DNA from: Paractinoplanes ferrugineus
Lineage (GTDB): Bacteria; Actinomycetota; Actinomycetes; Mycobacteriales; Micromonosporaceae
Assembly (NCBI RefSeq): GCF_016862195.1
Contig: NZ_BOMM01000052.1
Span: 165,316-229,315, forward strand
Direction: 5' to 3'
DNA length: 64,000 nucleotides
Shown here: positions 40,427-49,449 of the stretch, piece after piece
How positions within the stretch are numbered: the stretch's first letter is position 1
Layout: every line of letters begins with the position of its first letter
Made by a program: the position numbers and the translations under genes
Notes under the pieces: model-generated
What the model was told of the DNA's origin: nothing
Seen by the model: only the letters and a program-made list of their open reading frames with translations
The model's database searches: none

Positions 40427-41180
40427 CGACACCGACCGGAACCCGACCGGCGGACTACGGGTCGGCGCCTGTCAAACCCCGGAGATCCTCGCCGACCCGG
40501 ACGCGGCCCTGGCGTGCATCGAGGACTTCGCCCGGCAGGGCGCCGACCACGACGTTGATCTGCTGCTATTCCCGGAATGCTTCCTGCAGGGCTACCTGGT
40601 CGACCCGGATCACGTCAGCCGGCATGCTCTGGACCTTGGTTCGCCGGAGTTCGCCGCTGTGCTGCGGCGACTCGAGCCCATCACGCCCACTGTTGTCGTC
40701 GGGGTCATCGAAACCGAGCGGGGCAGGTATTTCAACACCGCCGCCGTCATCACCGGTGGCCGGCTGGTCGGCCGCTACCGCAAAACCCGGCTGATGCGCG
40801 GCGAAACTGTGTTCGAGCCAGGCGCCGCCTTTCCGACCTTTCTGCTGCGTGGTGTCAGGTACGGCATCAACATCTGCTCCGACACCCAGTTCCCCGAACC
40901 GGCCGCTCAGGTCGCCGCGCAGGGAGCCCATCTGTTGCTGGTCGCGGCGCAGAACATGCTGCGCCGCCCGGTCGCGGAACAGTGCAAGGACCTGCACCAC
41001 AGTATGCGAGCCGACCGGGCCCGCGAGACGGGCATGTGGCTGGTGTCAGCGGATGTCACCGGTATGCGGGGCGACGCGCGGATCGCCTACGGCCCGACCA
41101 GCGTCATCTCCCCCCAAGGCGACATCGTGACGCAGGTACCGCTGATGACAACCGGCATGGTCGTCGCCGACATCGGCTGA
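40419..41180 (+). CDS. Carbon-nitrogen hydrolase (nitrilase superfamily)
   Basis: The catalytic triad is complete: Glu in LLLFPECFLQGY, Lys in RYRKTRLM, Cys in GINICSDTQFPE. The 253-residue length suits a stand-alone amidase. These enzymes hydrolyse amides or nitriles, or release carbamoyl groups. It converges with a phosphotransferase gene 62 bases away. Confidence 0.88.
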   Translation: MADDTDRNPTGGLRVGACQTPEILADPDAALACIEDFARQGADHDVDLLLFPECFLQGYLVDPDHVSRHALDLGSPEFAAVLRRLEPITPTVVVGVIETERGRYFNTAAVITGGRLVGRYRKTRLMRGETVFEPGAAFPTFLLRGVRYGINICSDTQFPEPAAQVAAQGAHLLLVAAQNMLRRPVAEQCKDLHHSMRADRARETGMWLVSADVTGMRGDARIAYGPTSVISPQGDIVTQVPLMTTGMVVADIG

Positions 41181-41242
41181 CGGCCACCCCGGCCCTGCGC
41201 CAGCCTCAGTAAGCAGAAGGCGACGGGGGTCAGCCATCTGGC

Positions 41243-42049
41243 CTACTTTCCGCCAGCCGAAGATGAGACGGATTCTCCGCTCCGGTACGCCGACCACCGG
41301 CCGGTCCAGGCGGCGAGGTCATGCATCCACGGTGCGGTGCTCTGCCGCGCCTTCAGTGACCATTTCGCGGCGTTGGACGACGCGAAATCGTCGAGGATCC
41401 CCGGCGCGGTCGCGTCCCATGCCGGATGGCGTGCCAGCCAGCCTTCGGCCTGTTCCGGGGGGTGGCCGCTGCCGATCAGCCAGGGGACGAGCAGGGCCAG
41501 CTCGACCCATGGGGCGGCCTTGGCCGCCATCGCCCAGTCCACGACCCGGACACCGGTTGGGGTCACGATCAGGTTGGCGGGGTTCAGGTCGGTGTGCACG
41601 AGGGTGTCGCCCTGCATCGCGGGATGATCGAACCCGAGCCGGGCCGCCGGGCTGAACAACGGCAGGTCGCCCGGCACGCGGGTCTCGATAAGGTCTTTCA
41701 ACACCTTGTCGAGGAGGTCGAGGTCGGGGCTGTCCGGGGACAGGTCCGCGCGGGCGCCGTCGACGTGCTCGAAGCTCACCACCAGCCAGCCGTCTGCCTC
41801 GAAGTCCCACTCGACCGCAGGGGCGTAGGGCTTGTCGATGGACCGACTGACCAGCAGTTCATAACGCAGGGACCGAACGCCCAACTCGGAGACCGCCGCC
41901 TTGATAAATACGCTTTCACCGCCGCCGGTGACAGTCGCTGCGATCTCCGCGTGATCACCGTCCGAGGCCGGGATCACGCGGGTCCCGCCGACTCTCTCGC
42001 TGATCACTTTCACGATGTTTGCTGGTAAAGCGGCCCAGTCTCTGCGCAT
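41243..42049 (-). CDS. Aminoglycoside phosphotransferase-family kinase (second)
   Basis: A 268-residue protein with LVHTDLNPANLIVTPTGVRVVDWAMAAKAAPWVELALLVPWL: catalytic HxDxxxxN and metal-binding DW (in place of DF). SVFIKAA at the N-terminus is the ATP-binding Lys strand. Substrate unknown. It is followed on the same strand upstream by another member (42182-43117), with similar DW use, suggesting a diverged pair. Confidence 0.83.
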   Translation of the reverse strand: MRRDWAALPANIVKVISERVGGTRVIPASDGDHAEIAATVTGGGESVFIKAAVSELGVRSLRYELLVSRSIDKPYAPAVEWDFEADGWLVVSFEHVDGARADLSPDSPDLDLLDKVLKDLIETRVPGDLPLFSPAARLGFDHPAMQGDTLVHTDLNPANLIVTPTGVRVVDWAMAAKAAPWVELALLVPWLIGSGHPPEQAEGWLARHPAWDATAPGILDDFASSNAAKWSLKARQSTAPWMHDLAAWTGRWSAYRSGESVSSSAGGK

Positions 42050-42181
42050 AGGTCAGTATTTCGTGACCATGCTCCGGTGGGCGGCACGACGCCCCCGCAC
42101 CGTCTCAATGCTCGGGTCGAGAAAACGACGAAACCGGTATGCAGCGCGTACCGGCGGTGTCCTGGCCGAGGTTGACGCCGT

Positions 42182-43117
42182 TCAGCCGTCCAAGCGCCGG
42201 CGGACCCAACGCAGCAGGGCGTCAGCTTTGCCGCGTTGGAAAGCGCGCAGCTGTCCCATCCCGACCGGTGGGACGAGCCGGGCGGCGTCGAGCGCGTAGC
42301 TCGCCTGAGCGACCAGGACAGCCGTGACGTTCTGCGGTTCGGCCTGCGAGGTCACACTGCGGCTCAGGAGCGTCTCGACGTCGTGCCCGCCGTACATGTA
42401 CACCGTGCCCAGCAGCATCACGGTGTCCAGCCACGCCGCCCCTCGACAGGCCCACGGCCAGTCGACGAGGGTCACCTTGCCGGCGGCGTCGATAAGCAGG
42501 TTGTCTGCGCGGACGTCGTAATGCACCAGCGTGTCGCCCTGCACGGCGCCGAGCGCGTCGGCGGCGAGGCGGCGCAGCACCGGCAGGTGCTGTGCTGCCC
42601 ACGGGTCAAGATCGTCAGGAGGATACGCGGCGATGCGGTCCCAGCCGGCGAAGGGCTCCGCCAGCACCTCGCCGGCCGGCGGGACGGCAGTGATCGGGCA
42701 GGGTGTCACCAGCTCGGCGAGCCGAGTGAGCATGTCGAGGGCGGCGTGCAGGTCCGGCTCATGCCAGGGCAAGGCCGGGTTGTGTCCCTCGATGTCCTGC
42801 AAGGCGAGGGCAACCCAGTTGCCGTCGTCGTACACGCCGAGAAGCCGGGGAGCGGGGACCCCGCAGGGTAACGCCGCCGTGATCCGGGCCTCGCGCCGGT
42901 GGAGATCGGCGGCACCCGCGTTCATCGCCGTACTGATCGCTTTGACGAACGCGGTGCTCCCAGACCGGGTACGTACCCGGTCGGCGGTGCCGTTGGAGAA
43001 CCCGCCCGCTTGCGACTGCGCCGACAGAACTGGGGACCCGAGCACCGTTTCCACCCCTGCCCGCACGTCGGCAGGAAGCTGACCCCAGCGCATACGTGCC
43101 GACTTGTCGACATCCAT
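42182..43117 (-). CDS. Aminoglycoside phosphotransferase-family kinase (third)
   Basis: Start MDVDKSARMRWGQLP at 43117. TAFVKAI carries the ATP-binding Lys; LVHYDVRADNLLIDAAGKVTLVDWPWACRGAAWLD gives the catalytic and metal-binding residues. At about 311 residues the length is normal. The frame extends upstream to 43255 without family-like sequence. Likely co-transcribed with the member downstream at 41243-42049. Confidence 0.83.
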   Translation of the reverse strand: MDVDKSARMRWGQLPADVRAGVETVLGSPVLSAQSQAGGFSNGTADRVRTRSGSTAFVKAISTAMNAGAADLHRREARITAALPCGVPAPRLLGVYDDGNWVALALQDIEGHNPALPWHEPDLHAALDMLTRLAELVTPCPITAVPPAGEVLAEPFAGWDRIAAYPPDDLDPWAAQHLPVLRRLAADALGAVQGDTLVHYDVRADNLLIDAAGKVTLVDWPWACRGAAWLDTVMLLGTVYMYGGHDVETLLSRSVTSQAEPQNVTAVLVAQASYALDAARLVPPVGMGQLRAFQRGKADALLRWVRRRLDG

Positions 43118-43269
43118 GCCGCGATCCTGGCCGACCAGGGAGGCAGCCGTCGACGCGTTTGCCCCGTATGGAGTAACCGCACGACTGGAATCGATGGCGG
43201 CGCATCCCCGAGGTCTGCGTGGACCCTGAACGGGACCGGCGGCCCGCCGACTCACCCGGCACAGCGCCG

Positions 43270-43941
43270 TTACACGGGCTCAGGCAGCAGTCGGCTGGTG
43301 AAGCCGGCAGCGCGCAGCTGCTCGTACGCGTCGTGGACGTCCGCAGGGACCGGCTGGGAGATCGCGTAGCCGCGGGCGGGGTACTCGATGATGCGTTGCA
43401 GGTCACCGACGAGGATGTCGATGACGAGCCGATCGTCGCCGGCCAGGGCGAGGTAGTCGTCGAACTCGATCGTCTGTGAGGCGCAGACAGGGTCGACGGC
43501 CGGCCACAGCTTGCGGCAGGTCGCGAATGCCCGCCGCTGGTCGAAGGGCCGGCAGATCAGCATCACGCTGCGCGGATGGACTCCGGCGGCGGCAAGAACG
43601 TCACGCGACAAGGTGATGTTCTCCCCGGTGTTGGTCGCATCCGGCTCGAGCAGCGTGGCGGATAGGGGAACGCCCGCGGCAACGGCCAGGTGCCGCAACC
43701 GCACGGCTTCTCCGTCCGGGAAGTCTTCAGGCCGCACAGGGTTACCCGCGCCGCTGAAGACGACCAGCGGAAACCAGCCGGCCTGGTACAGGTCGGCGGC
43801 GCAGGTCGCGATGGCGAGGTCGTGGCTACCGCACACGATCGCGGCGTCGCAGGCGCGCAACGGCTGCTCGAGCCGGTGGTAGCGCCATAGCCGGTGCGCC
43901 GCGGACCAGTTGGCGTCGCTCACGGGTGTGAGAGGCGGCAT
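43270..43941 (-). CDS. DUF218 (YdcF/SanA/ElyC-like) protein
   Basis: A 223-residue protein with AAIVCGSHDLAIATCAADLYQAGWFPLVVFSGAGN, then FPDGEAVRLRHLAVAAGVP, ATNTGENITLSRDVL and SVMLICRPFDQRRAFAT, which covers the DUF218 core including the conserved Glu and NTxxN motif. Function is poorly known; links to cell-wall precursor handling and SAM binding have been reported for relatives. No membrane anchor is seen. Confidence 0.85.
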   Translation of the reverse strand: MPPLTPVSDANWSAAHRLWRYHRLEQPLRACDAAIVCGSHDLAIATCAADLYQAGWFPLVVFSGAGNPVRPEDFPDGEAVRLRHLAVAAGVPLSATLLEPDATNTGENITLSRDVLAAAGVHPRSVMLICRPFDQRRAFATCRKLWPAVDPVCASQTIEFDDYLALAGDDRLVIDILVGDLQRIIEYPARGYAISQPVPADVHDAYEQLRAAGFTSRLLPEPV

Positions 43942-44019
43942 GCCTTTACCTCCTCGGTGTGATCGAAGGGGCGGCCAGCCGGGTGACAGCCACGCCGCAG
44001 AGCATGGTGGCGAGCCGGT

Positions 44020-44613
44020 TCAGGTTGGCGGGATGACGTTGACGCCGGGCCACCGTTGCTGTGGCTGGTGGCGGGCCAGCCGTGCCCGGGATTCAGCGAG
44101 GCTGACGCGAGCAGGGTTGCGGCGCCAGATCCCGGCGAGCAGGTCGTCGAGACCATGCGGCGCACACACCTCGATCGAGTCGGCGTGGTCGAGGCGTGCG
44201 GCGACAGCGGTGGCCGTTTCGGGCCAGGTCGCGACGGCGTCGGTGATCGAGGTGAGCTCAGCGACCGGGTCACCGCCGAAGCGGTGGTGGAACCAGGTGT
44301 GGATGCCCGCCTGGTTGCGGGCCTCCCACGGCTGCTGCGGCCACATCGCGGCGAGCAGGGCGGTGGCCGCGTCGTTGCGTTCCCAGTCCAGGCGTGCGGG
44401 GTCGTAGAAGGCGACGTCGATGTCGTGGACCGTGGCGGGGTCGAAGCCGTGCCCGTAAAGGGTGCCCCAGACAAGATCTCGGATGGTGCCGGCGCCGACC
44501 CAGGCATCTGGCAGCTTGCTGTCGCGCACCGTAGTGAGGACCCGCATCATCCACGGCGACGCCTGCAACAGCGCGATGAACTGTGCTTTGGGCTGGGGGA
44601 TGGGGGATGTCAT
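44020..44613 (-). CDS. Nucleotidyltransferase-fold protein (DUF925 type)
   Basis: WVGAGTIRDLVWGTLYGHGFDPATVHDIDVAFYDPARL shows the Gx-D-x-D arrangement of the nucleotidyltransferase fold, followed by WEARNQAGIHTWFHHRFGG and RLDHADSIEVCAPHGLDDLLAGIWRRNP, a pattern I recall for this family. Function unknown. It overlaps the TSCPD-domain gene (ATGA). A broken second copy of its middle part lies at about 50480-50640. Confidence 0.78.
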   Translation of the reverse strand: MTSPIPQPKAQFIALLQASPWMMRVLTTVRDSKLPDAWVGAGTIRDLVWGTLYGHGFDPATVHDIDVAFYDPARLDWERNDAATALLAAMWPQQPWEARNQAGIHTWFHHRFGGDPVAELTSITDAVATWPETATAVAARLDHADSIEVCAPHGLDDLLAGIWRRNPARVSLAESRARLARHQPQQRWPGVNVIPPT

Positions 44614-45059
44614 CGGCGGGCGATCCGCCCGTCATGGACCATGGTCGCCGTGGTGCTGGCGACGGCGGGTGGGTGGTCGAGGAGCAGGCGGCAGGCAACG
44701 TAGTCGGCCAGCGATGTGGTGTCAGGGACGTCGGGATCGTCGGTGCGACCATTCGGGACGAACCGAGTGTGCCGCCATACGTCGGTGATGTCTGTCAGCG
44801 GGGCGCCGTGCTGCAATGCCAGAGATGCCGCGGTGGCGAGGGCCTCAGTGAGACCGGCGAGGGTGGAGCCGTGCTTGCCGACCCGCAGAACGAAGGTGGC
44901 TGTGTCCGTGTCGCCGCTCAAGACCGCGGTGGTCAGGATGCCGGCGAGGTCGTCGATCCGGAAGGCGGTCGTGCAACCGGCCTTGCGCCTTACCTGTTGA
45001 TCGGTTGAATCGGGGCTGGCGCGGCGAGTGAAGGTAACATCGGTCACGGCTACGCACAT
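44610..45059 (-). CDS. Stand-alone TSCPD-domain protein (RNR C-terminus-like)
   Basis: About 149 residues. AGCTTAFRIDDLAG and ALQHGAPLTDITDVWRHTRFVPNGRTDDPDVPDTTSLADYVACRLLL match the TSCPD/C-terminal region of B12-dependent (class II) ribonucleotide reductase, which handles reduction of the active site. Only this part is present; no reductase catalytic barrel is nearby. Start at ATG 45059 is uncertain because the frame is open further upstream with protein-like sequence (VSADAVQKDARYAT). It is coupled to the nucleotidyltransferase gene. Confidence 0.7.
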   Translation of the reverse strand: MCVAVTDVTFTRRASPDSTDQQVRRKAGCTTAFRIDDLAGILTTAVLSGDTDTATFVLRVGKHGSTLAGLTEALATAASLALQHGAPLTDITDVWRHTRFVPNGRTDDPDVPDTTSLADYVACRLLLDHPPAVASTTATMVHDGRIARR

Positions 45060-45309
45060 CACAATCTGTTGTGGTGTAAGAGGTTTGTCGGCACCATATG
45101 CAGTGTTGTCGGTAGCGTAGCGGGCGTCTTTCTGGACCGCGTCGGCGGACACGCCGCGAGCGGTGAAACGGTTGTTGGGACGTGACTCGCCAAGCTCGGT
45201 GTCATGCTGCCCGGGGTGGTTTAAGGCAGGAACTCGCGGATCGTTCCCACCCGGTAGATTCGTCACCGCCCCTGAGGCAGGTGCTCCGGTCGAATTGACC
45301 CACCTCTGA
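45060..45309. other. Spacer upstream of TSCPD-domain gene
   Basis: This 250-base stretch between the phosphotransferase stop and the chosen TSCPD start may include an N-terminal extension of the latter. No repeat or RNA gene is visible. Confidence 0.4.
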
Positions 45310-46287
45310 TTAGTGGTAGCGGGTCCAGATGACTGCCGGGTCGTCCGCGAATAGTGAACGGAGCCGGAGAGCGAGTTCGTTGGCGACGGCGGGGCGTCCG
45401 GTGAACGAGTCGATGACGCTGGTGACCAGTTGGAGTTCTCGCAGTCGAACCAGCAGTGGCCAGCCGCTCCAGCTGAGGATGTCGAAGCCGTAGTCGTCGG
45501 CGAATGCGTCATAGGCGGTGCGGGGCCGGCCGAAGCGGGTGGTGCCGTGAGCGGTCGGGACGAGGTCCCATTCGCGGGGGCCTTCGCTGAGCCCGTCCAG
45601 GTCGCAAAGCAGGGCGCTCGGATCGGCTGCAGGGCGGTGGGGGACGCGTCGTAGCAGCAGGTTGCCGGTATGGGCGTCACCGTGCACGGGGCCGGCTGGC
45701 AAGTGCCAGCGGATCGCGGGCAGCTGTCGCTGGATGTCGTCGCACCAGTCGCGGAGCACTTCGAGTAGGTGGCCGGCGGGTATGCCCAGCTCGGCGTTGG
45801 ACCACTTATTCAGCTCGGCTGCGGCGGCGGGCTGCAGGCTCGCCGCGTTGGCGATGCGGCGGCGGATCTTGGTGATGGTGTCCCAGGTGGATAGCGCAGT
45901 GTCGAATCGGTCAACGGCGTGGAGGGCGCGCAGCGGTACGGCGAGGTCGACAGGCCAAGGGTCTTCGTTGGCGGTAGGAACGTACTGCCAAAAGGTGGCG
46001 ACCCAGTCGCCGGCGTGGACTGGTGTCGGCGCGACCTCGGCTGCTAGGCGGATGGTGGGGATGTTGCGGCGGGCGAGTTCCGCGGCAAGGACGGTGGTGC
46101 GCTGGGCGAGGGTGCGGGCGTGGTCGCCGCGGGCCAGGCGCACTACGTAGTCGTCGACGCGGAAAACGGCGTTCATCGTGTACTTGATCAGGGTCGCGCT
46201 ATCGGTCGGAATACCGGCGTGCTGGCAGACGACCCTGAGCCGGTCACGTAGTTCCGCTTCGACCGTGGTGGACAGGCCGGTTGCCAT
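45310..46287 (-). CDS. Aminoglycoside phosphotransferase-family kinase (fourth)
   Basis: Start MATGLSTTVEAELRDRL at 46287, in an ATGA overlap with the end of a decayed regulator. VFRVDDYVVRLARG gives the ATP-binding strand, GPVHGDAHTGNLLLRR the catalytic loop and ALLCDLDGLSEGPREWDLV the metal site. About 325 residues. This type often follows XRE-TPR regulators in actinomycetes, as here. Confidence 0.83.
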   Translation of the reverse strand: MATGLSTTVEAELRDRLRVVCQHAGIPTDSATLIKYTMNAVFRVDDYVVRLARGDHARTLAQRTTVLAAELARRNIPTIRLAAEVAPTPVHAGDWVATFWQYVPTANEDPWPVDLAVPLRALHAVDRFDTALSTWDTITKIRRRIANAASLQPAAAAELNKWSNAELGIPAGHLLEVLRDWCDDIQRQLPAIRWHLPAGPVHGDAHTGNLLLRRVPHRPAADPSALLCDLDGLSEGPREWDLVPTAHGTTRFGRPRTAYDAFADDYGFDILSWSGWPLLVRLRELQLVTSVIDSFTGRPAVANELALRLRSLFADDPAVIWTRYH

Positions 46288-47033
46288 CAGACGGTCTTGG
46301 TCTGGAACCGGTGGCCGAACGTGGCGAACTCGGGTTCGGCGGTGTGTGGTCGTGTCAGCTGCCACAGCGCGTCGAGGCGGTCACGTACGTGTGCCGACGC
46401 CATTCCATCCTCCGCGAGGTCGACGGCCGCGACGGCGTTGCGGCCAAAAGCGGCGTGGTCGCCGGTAAGACTACTCGCGGTGGCCAGGGAGATGCGGTCG
46501 AAGATCCGCAATCGTTGATCTTGTGGTTGACGCAGGGTGACGGTGTGGTGGGCGTGGTCGAGGGCGGTGTCGGCGTGGCGGTGTTGGCCGGGGTGGTGGG
46601 CGAGTTCGGCGTAGAAGACTGCGGAGATGCCGTGGGTATCGGCGGGTGCGAGCGCGAATTGGGTCCAGGTGGGGGCGGTGCCCGGGTCGGCGTGGCGCAG
46701 CTCATCGCGGGCCCGGGTGTGGCTGTTGACGACGTGCCGGTCGTGGCCGAGCAGAGCGTGTGCCCAGGCGGTGTTGGCGTGCAGGATCGCCACGCTGGCG
46801 TGGCAGCTGGACTGCTGGGCGACGAGTTGCCCGAGGCCGAACAGGTGCATGGCTTCTTCGGTGCGGTGTCCGGCGATGACCCGCCCAAGCCGGTAGTAGC
46901 CGTTGGCCAGCAGCGGTAGCGCGACGGCGCGGCGGGCAAGCACGAGGCTTTGGGTCAGGTGACGGCGGGCGGTGCCGTGATCGTCAAGGTCGTGGGCGAG
47001 CCAGCCGAGCGGCGGCCAGTGGCCCCGGGCAGG
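46287..47033 (-). pseudogene. XRE-TPR regulator, C-terminal half only
   Basis: Open frame with typical repeats (GWLAHDLDDHGTARRHLTQSLVLARRA, then YYRLGRVIAGHRTEEAMHLFGLGQ) but an in-frame TAG at 47034-47036 ends the similarity and no HTH is found upstream. A truncated start at 46943 would give a 218-residue TPR fragment. It probably arose by deletion or decay. The stop overlaps the start of the phosphotransferase gene, so the original operon order is preserved. Confidence 0.7.
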
Positions 47034-47179
47034 CTAGCGACCACCTCCGGGGCTCGGGAGCCCGGCTGGCCCGGTGATCGGGTGGCGGGTGTGCGCTGTG
47101 CATGGCCTGCGGTCCGCATTGGTCGGCCCCGCGGACCCGGGCGAAAAGCCGTCGCAGCTGTCTTACTCGGACGCTGGGA

Positions 47180-47605
47180 TCAGCCCCCGGTGCTGTGCTG
47201 GCCGGCGGTGACCCGGGGCAGCCAGGTGACCGCATCATCACTGAACGATTGGCTGGTCGGTACGAGACGAGGATCGTCGTGGTTGTCGAGCGCGGGAACG
47301 TTGATGCCGATCGTGGTGTCGCCGTAATCGAGCGCGGCGATGTGGCTGCCGCAGACCGGGCAGAACCCTCGCTTGGTTCCGCTGGGGAAGGTGTCGTACC
47401 AGGTGAGTTCGCCTTCGCCGGTCCAGGTCAGACTGGAGAGCGGGAAGCCGATCCACCACTGCATGGGGCTACCACCGCGGGTCTTGCAGTGAGAGCAGCT
47501 GCACAGATGGGGGAAGTCGGGTTCCCCGCTGACGGTGAAGCGGATAGCGCCGCAGAGGCAGGTGCCGGTCCACGTTTCGGTGGCTGCAGTAGACTTTTTG
47601 GGCAT
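47180..47605 (-). CDS. GFA-family zinc protein
   Basis: A 141-residue protein with GTCLCGAIRFTVSGEP, HLCSCSHCKTRGG and GFCPVCGSHIAALD, the CxC, CxCxxC and CxxC zinc sites of the glutathione-dependent formaldehyde-activating (GFA) family. Catalysis in most members is unproved. The ATG at 47605 overlaps the end of a broken upstream gene (TGATG). Confidence 0.85.
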   Translation of the reverse strand: MPKKSTAATETWTGTCLCGAIRFTVSGEPDFPHLCSCSHCKTRGGSPMQWWIGFPLSSLTWTGEGELTWYDTFPSGTKRGFCPVCGSHIAALDYGDTTIGINVPALDNHDDPRLVPTSQSFSDDAVTWLPRVTAGQHSTGG

Positions 47606-47606
47606 C

Positions 47607-47990
47607 AGGCAAAGTCCTTCGCACGGTGGGCTAACTGGGTCCACCAGTGTGTCATCGCACCGAAGATCTGCAGGAATCCCTCGACGGTCTGCGGGAGGTC
47701 GAAGCCGTACAGGTCGCTCTTTCTGATGAACTGCGCGAGTCATTCGATCTGAGCGGCTTCCACGCTGAGGCCGCCGATCTGGCCGGCTTCGTGATCGTCG
47801 TCGAGGTGCAGGCGGTAGTGGTAGTCGAGGGCCGGCAGGTCGCTGCCGCTGCTCTGGCTGGTGAGCTGCCCGTACCGGTCGGTGATGTCGCGAAGGATCT
47901 CAGTTCGGCGGTGCGCGATTGGCTGATCAGCAACGGTCTGCGCGGTGAGCCGGCCGCGCTGCCCGACGAGGTGGTGGCAGCAACCCGGGC
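47607..47990 (-). pseudogene. Broken gene of unknown family upstream of GFA gene
   Basis: On the minus strand, ILRDITDRYGQLTSQSSG...DYHYRLHLDDDHEAG...LSVEAAQIE runs into TGA (47740-47742) and then continues in the same frame LAQFIRKSDLYGFDLPQTVEGFLQIFGAMTHWW to a stop overlapping the GFA start. A Trp codon at that position would restore one protein, so this looks like a nonsense mutation. No start codon is evident and its 5' part is antisense to a purC remnant. I do not recognise the family. Confidence 0.5.
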
Positions 47991-48062
47991 CGATACATCC
48001 TGGCCTACGAGCAGCTCACCGGACTGCGGTTCGCCGACTTCCGCACCTCGGTAGACCTATGA
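47911..48062 (+). pseudogene. purC C-terminal remnant
   Basis: VRDWLISNGLRGEPAALPDEVVAATRA, then after a one-base loss RYILAYEQLTGLRFADF, match the C-terminal end of housekeeping SAICAR synthetase (VRDWL ... LPxEVV ... YxxAYExLTG). The rest of the gene is absent. It faces the intact purD, suggesting that the region to the left replaced or deleted a former purC. Confidence 0.65.
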
Positions 48063-48204
48063 CCTGCCCCGACCGTGCCAGGCCATCGGGCTTTCGGGTG
48101 CCCAGCACAGTCGCAGATCAAGCACGTCACGGCAGGCTGCTTTGCACGGGGTCTTTAAGGACTCCGACGCCGTCAATGCACACCTGGATCACGTCACCAG
48201 AGGC

Positions 48205-49443
48205 TTACCTCTGCCCGGTCAACGGTGACGGTAGGCCGATGTCGGACCGCATCACCGCGCCGGCGAGGGTGACCCGACCGGCGAGCTCGTAGGCAGCCGT
48301 GCGGGCCTCGTCGAGAGTGTTGCCCAACGCGGTGCAGCAGAGCGCCCGGCCGCCGGAGGTCACCAGCCGCCCCTCTCGGGTCAGTCGGGTGCCGGCATGC
48401 AGGTAGCCGGGTCCGTCTACGCCGGTGATGCAATCTCCGGAACTCGGCTGTTCGGGGTAGCCCTTCGAGGCGATCACCACCGTGACCGCCGCCTTATCGT
48501 GCCAGCGCAGCGGCTCCAGCCCCTCCAGGGTGCCGGTGGCAGCACGGTAGAACAACTCGGCGGGGCTGGTGCGCAGCAGCGGCAGCAGTACCTGCGCTTC
48601 CGGGTCTCCGAACCGGACGTTGAATTCGATGACCCGCGGCCCCTGATCGGTGAGACACAACCCCACGTACAGCAGGCCGGCGAACGGGGCACCCCGGTCG
48701 GCCATCTCCTTCAGCACCGGGTGCACGACGTTCTCCAGCACGTCGGGGACCATGGCGTCGCCGGCCCAGGTGATCGGTGCGTACGCGCCCATCCCGCCGG
48801 TGTTCGGTCCGGTGTCACCGGTGCCGACCCGCTTGTAGTCCTGCGCGAGCAGCATCGGCACCGCGGTAGTTCCGTCGGTGACCACGAACAATGAGATCTC
48901 TGGTCCGTCGAGGAACTCCTCGACGACCACCCGGTCACAGCCGGCGGCGTGCTCGAGCGCGGCCGACCGGTCATCGGTGACCACGACGCCTTTCCCGGCG
49001 GCGAGGGAGTCATCCTTCACCACGTGCGGGGCGCCGAACTCGTCCAGCGCCGCAGCTACCTGCTCCTCGGTGGTGCACGAGTACGAGCGGGCGGTCGGGA
49101 CACCGGCGGCGGCCATTACGTCCTTGGCGAACGTCTTGGAACCCTCCAACTCCGCCGCCGCACGCGTTGGCCCGAAGCACGCGATTCCAGCGGCCTGCAC
49201 GGCGTCGGTGGCACCGGCGACAAGCGCAGCCTCCGGGCCGACCACGACCAGGTCAGCCCGGAACGCGGTCGCCGCGCCGGCTACCGCGTCGGCGTCGGTG
49301 GGCGCCGCGGGGAAGAGTTCGCCAAGCTGGCCGATCCCGGGATTACCGGGAGCCGCGGCCACCGCCGTAACCGATGGATCGGCGGCGAGCGCCGAGGCGA
49401 GGGCATGCTCACGACCACCAGAACCAACCACGAGAACGCGCAT
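48205..49443 (-). CDS. purD: Phosphoribosylamine-glycine ligase (GAR synthetase)
   Basis: ATP-grasp enzyme that joins glycine to phosphoribosylamine in purine synthesis. Canonical motifs: MRVLVVGSGGREHAL, AAPGNPG, VVGPEAAL, ELEGSKTFAKDVM, DDSLAAGKGVVV, GDTGPNTGGMGAYAP and EFNVRFGDPEAQ. At 412 residues it is normal and complete, so it looks like the chromosomal housekeeping copy and not part of the island chemistry. It converges with the purC remnant. Confidence 0.95.
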   Translation of the reverse strand: MRVLVVGSGGREHALASALAADPSVTAVAAAPGNPGIGQLGELFPAAPTDADAVAGAATAFRADLVVVGPEAALVAGATDAVQAAGIACFGPTRAAAELEGSKTFAKDVMAAAGVPTARSYSCTTEEQVAAALDEFGAPHVVKDDSLAAGKGVVVTDDRSAALEHAAGCDRVVVEEFLDGPEISLFVVTDGTTAVPMLLAQDYKRVGTGDTGPNTGGMGAYAPITWAGDAMVPDVLENVVHPVLKEMADRGAPFAGLLYVGLCLTDQGPRVIEFNVRFGDPEAQVLLPLLRTSPAELFYRAATGTLEGLEPLRWHDKAAVTVVIASKGYPEQPSSGDCITGVDGPGYLHAGTRLTREGRLVTSGGRALCCTALGNTLDEARTAAYELAGRVTLAGAVMRSDIGLPSPLTGQR

Positions 49444-49449
49444 GTCGCC

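Noticed and set aside
45310..45680. N-terminal extension of the TSCPD protein to 45680
   Set aside because: That part is antisense to the phosphotransferase gene and is low-complexity Thr/Pro/Ser.
48205..49443. purD as a specialised ligase of the nucleoside pathway
   Set aside because: All PurD motifs are canonical and it faces a purC remnant, so it is best taken as the housekeeping gene.
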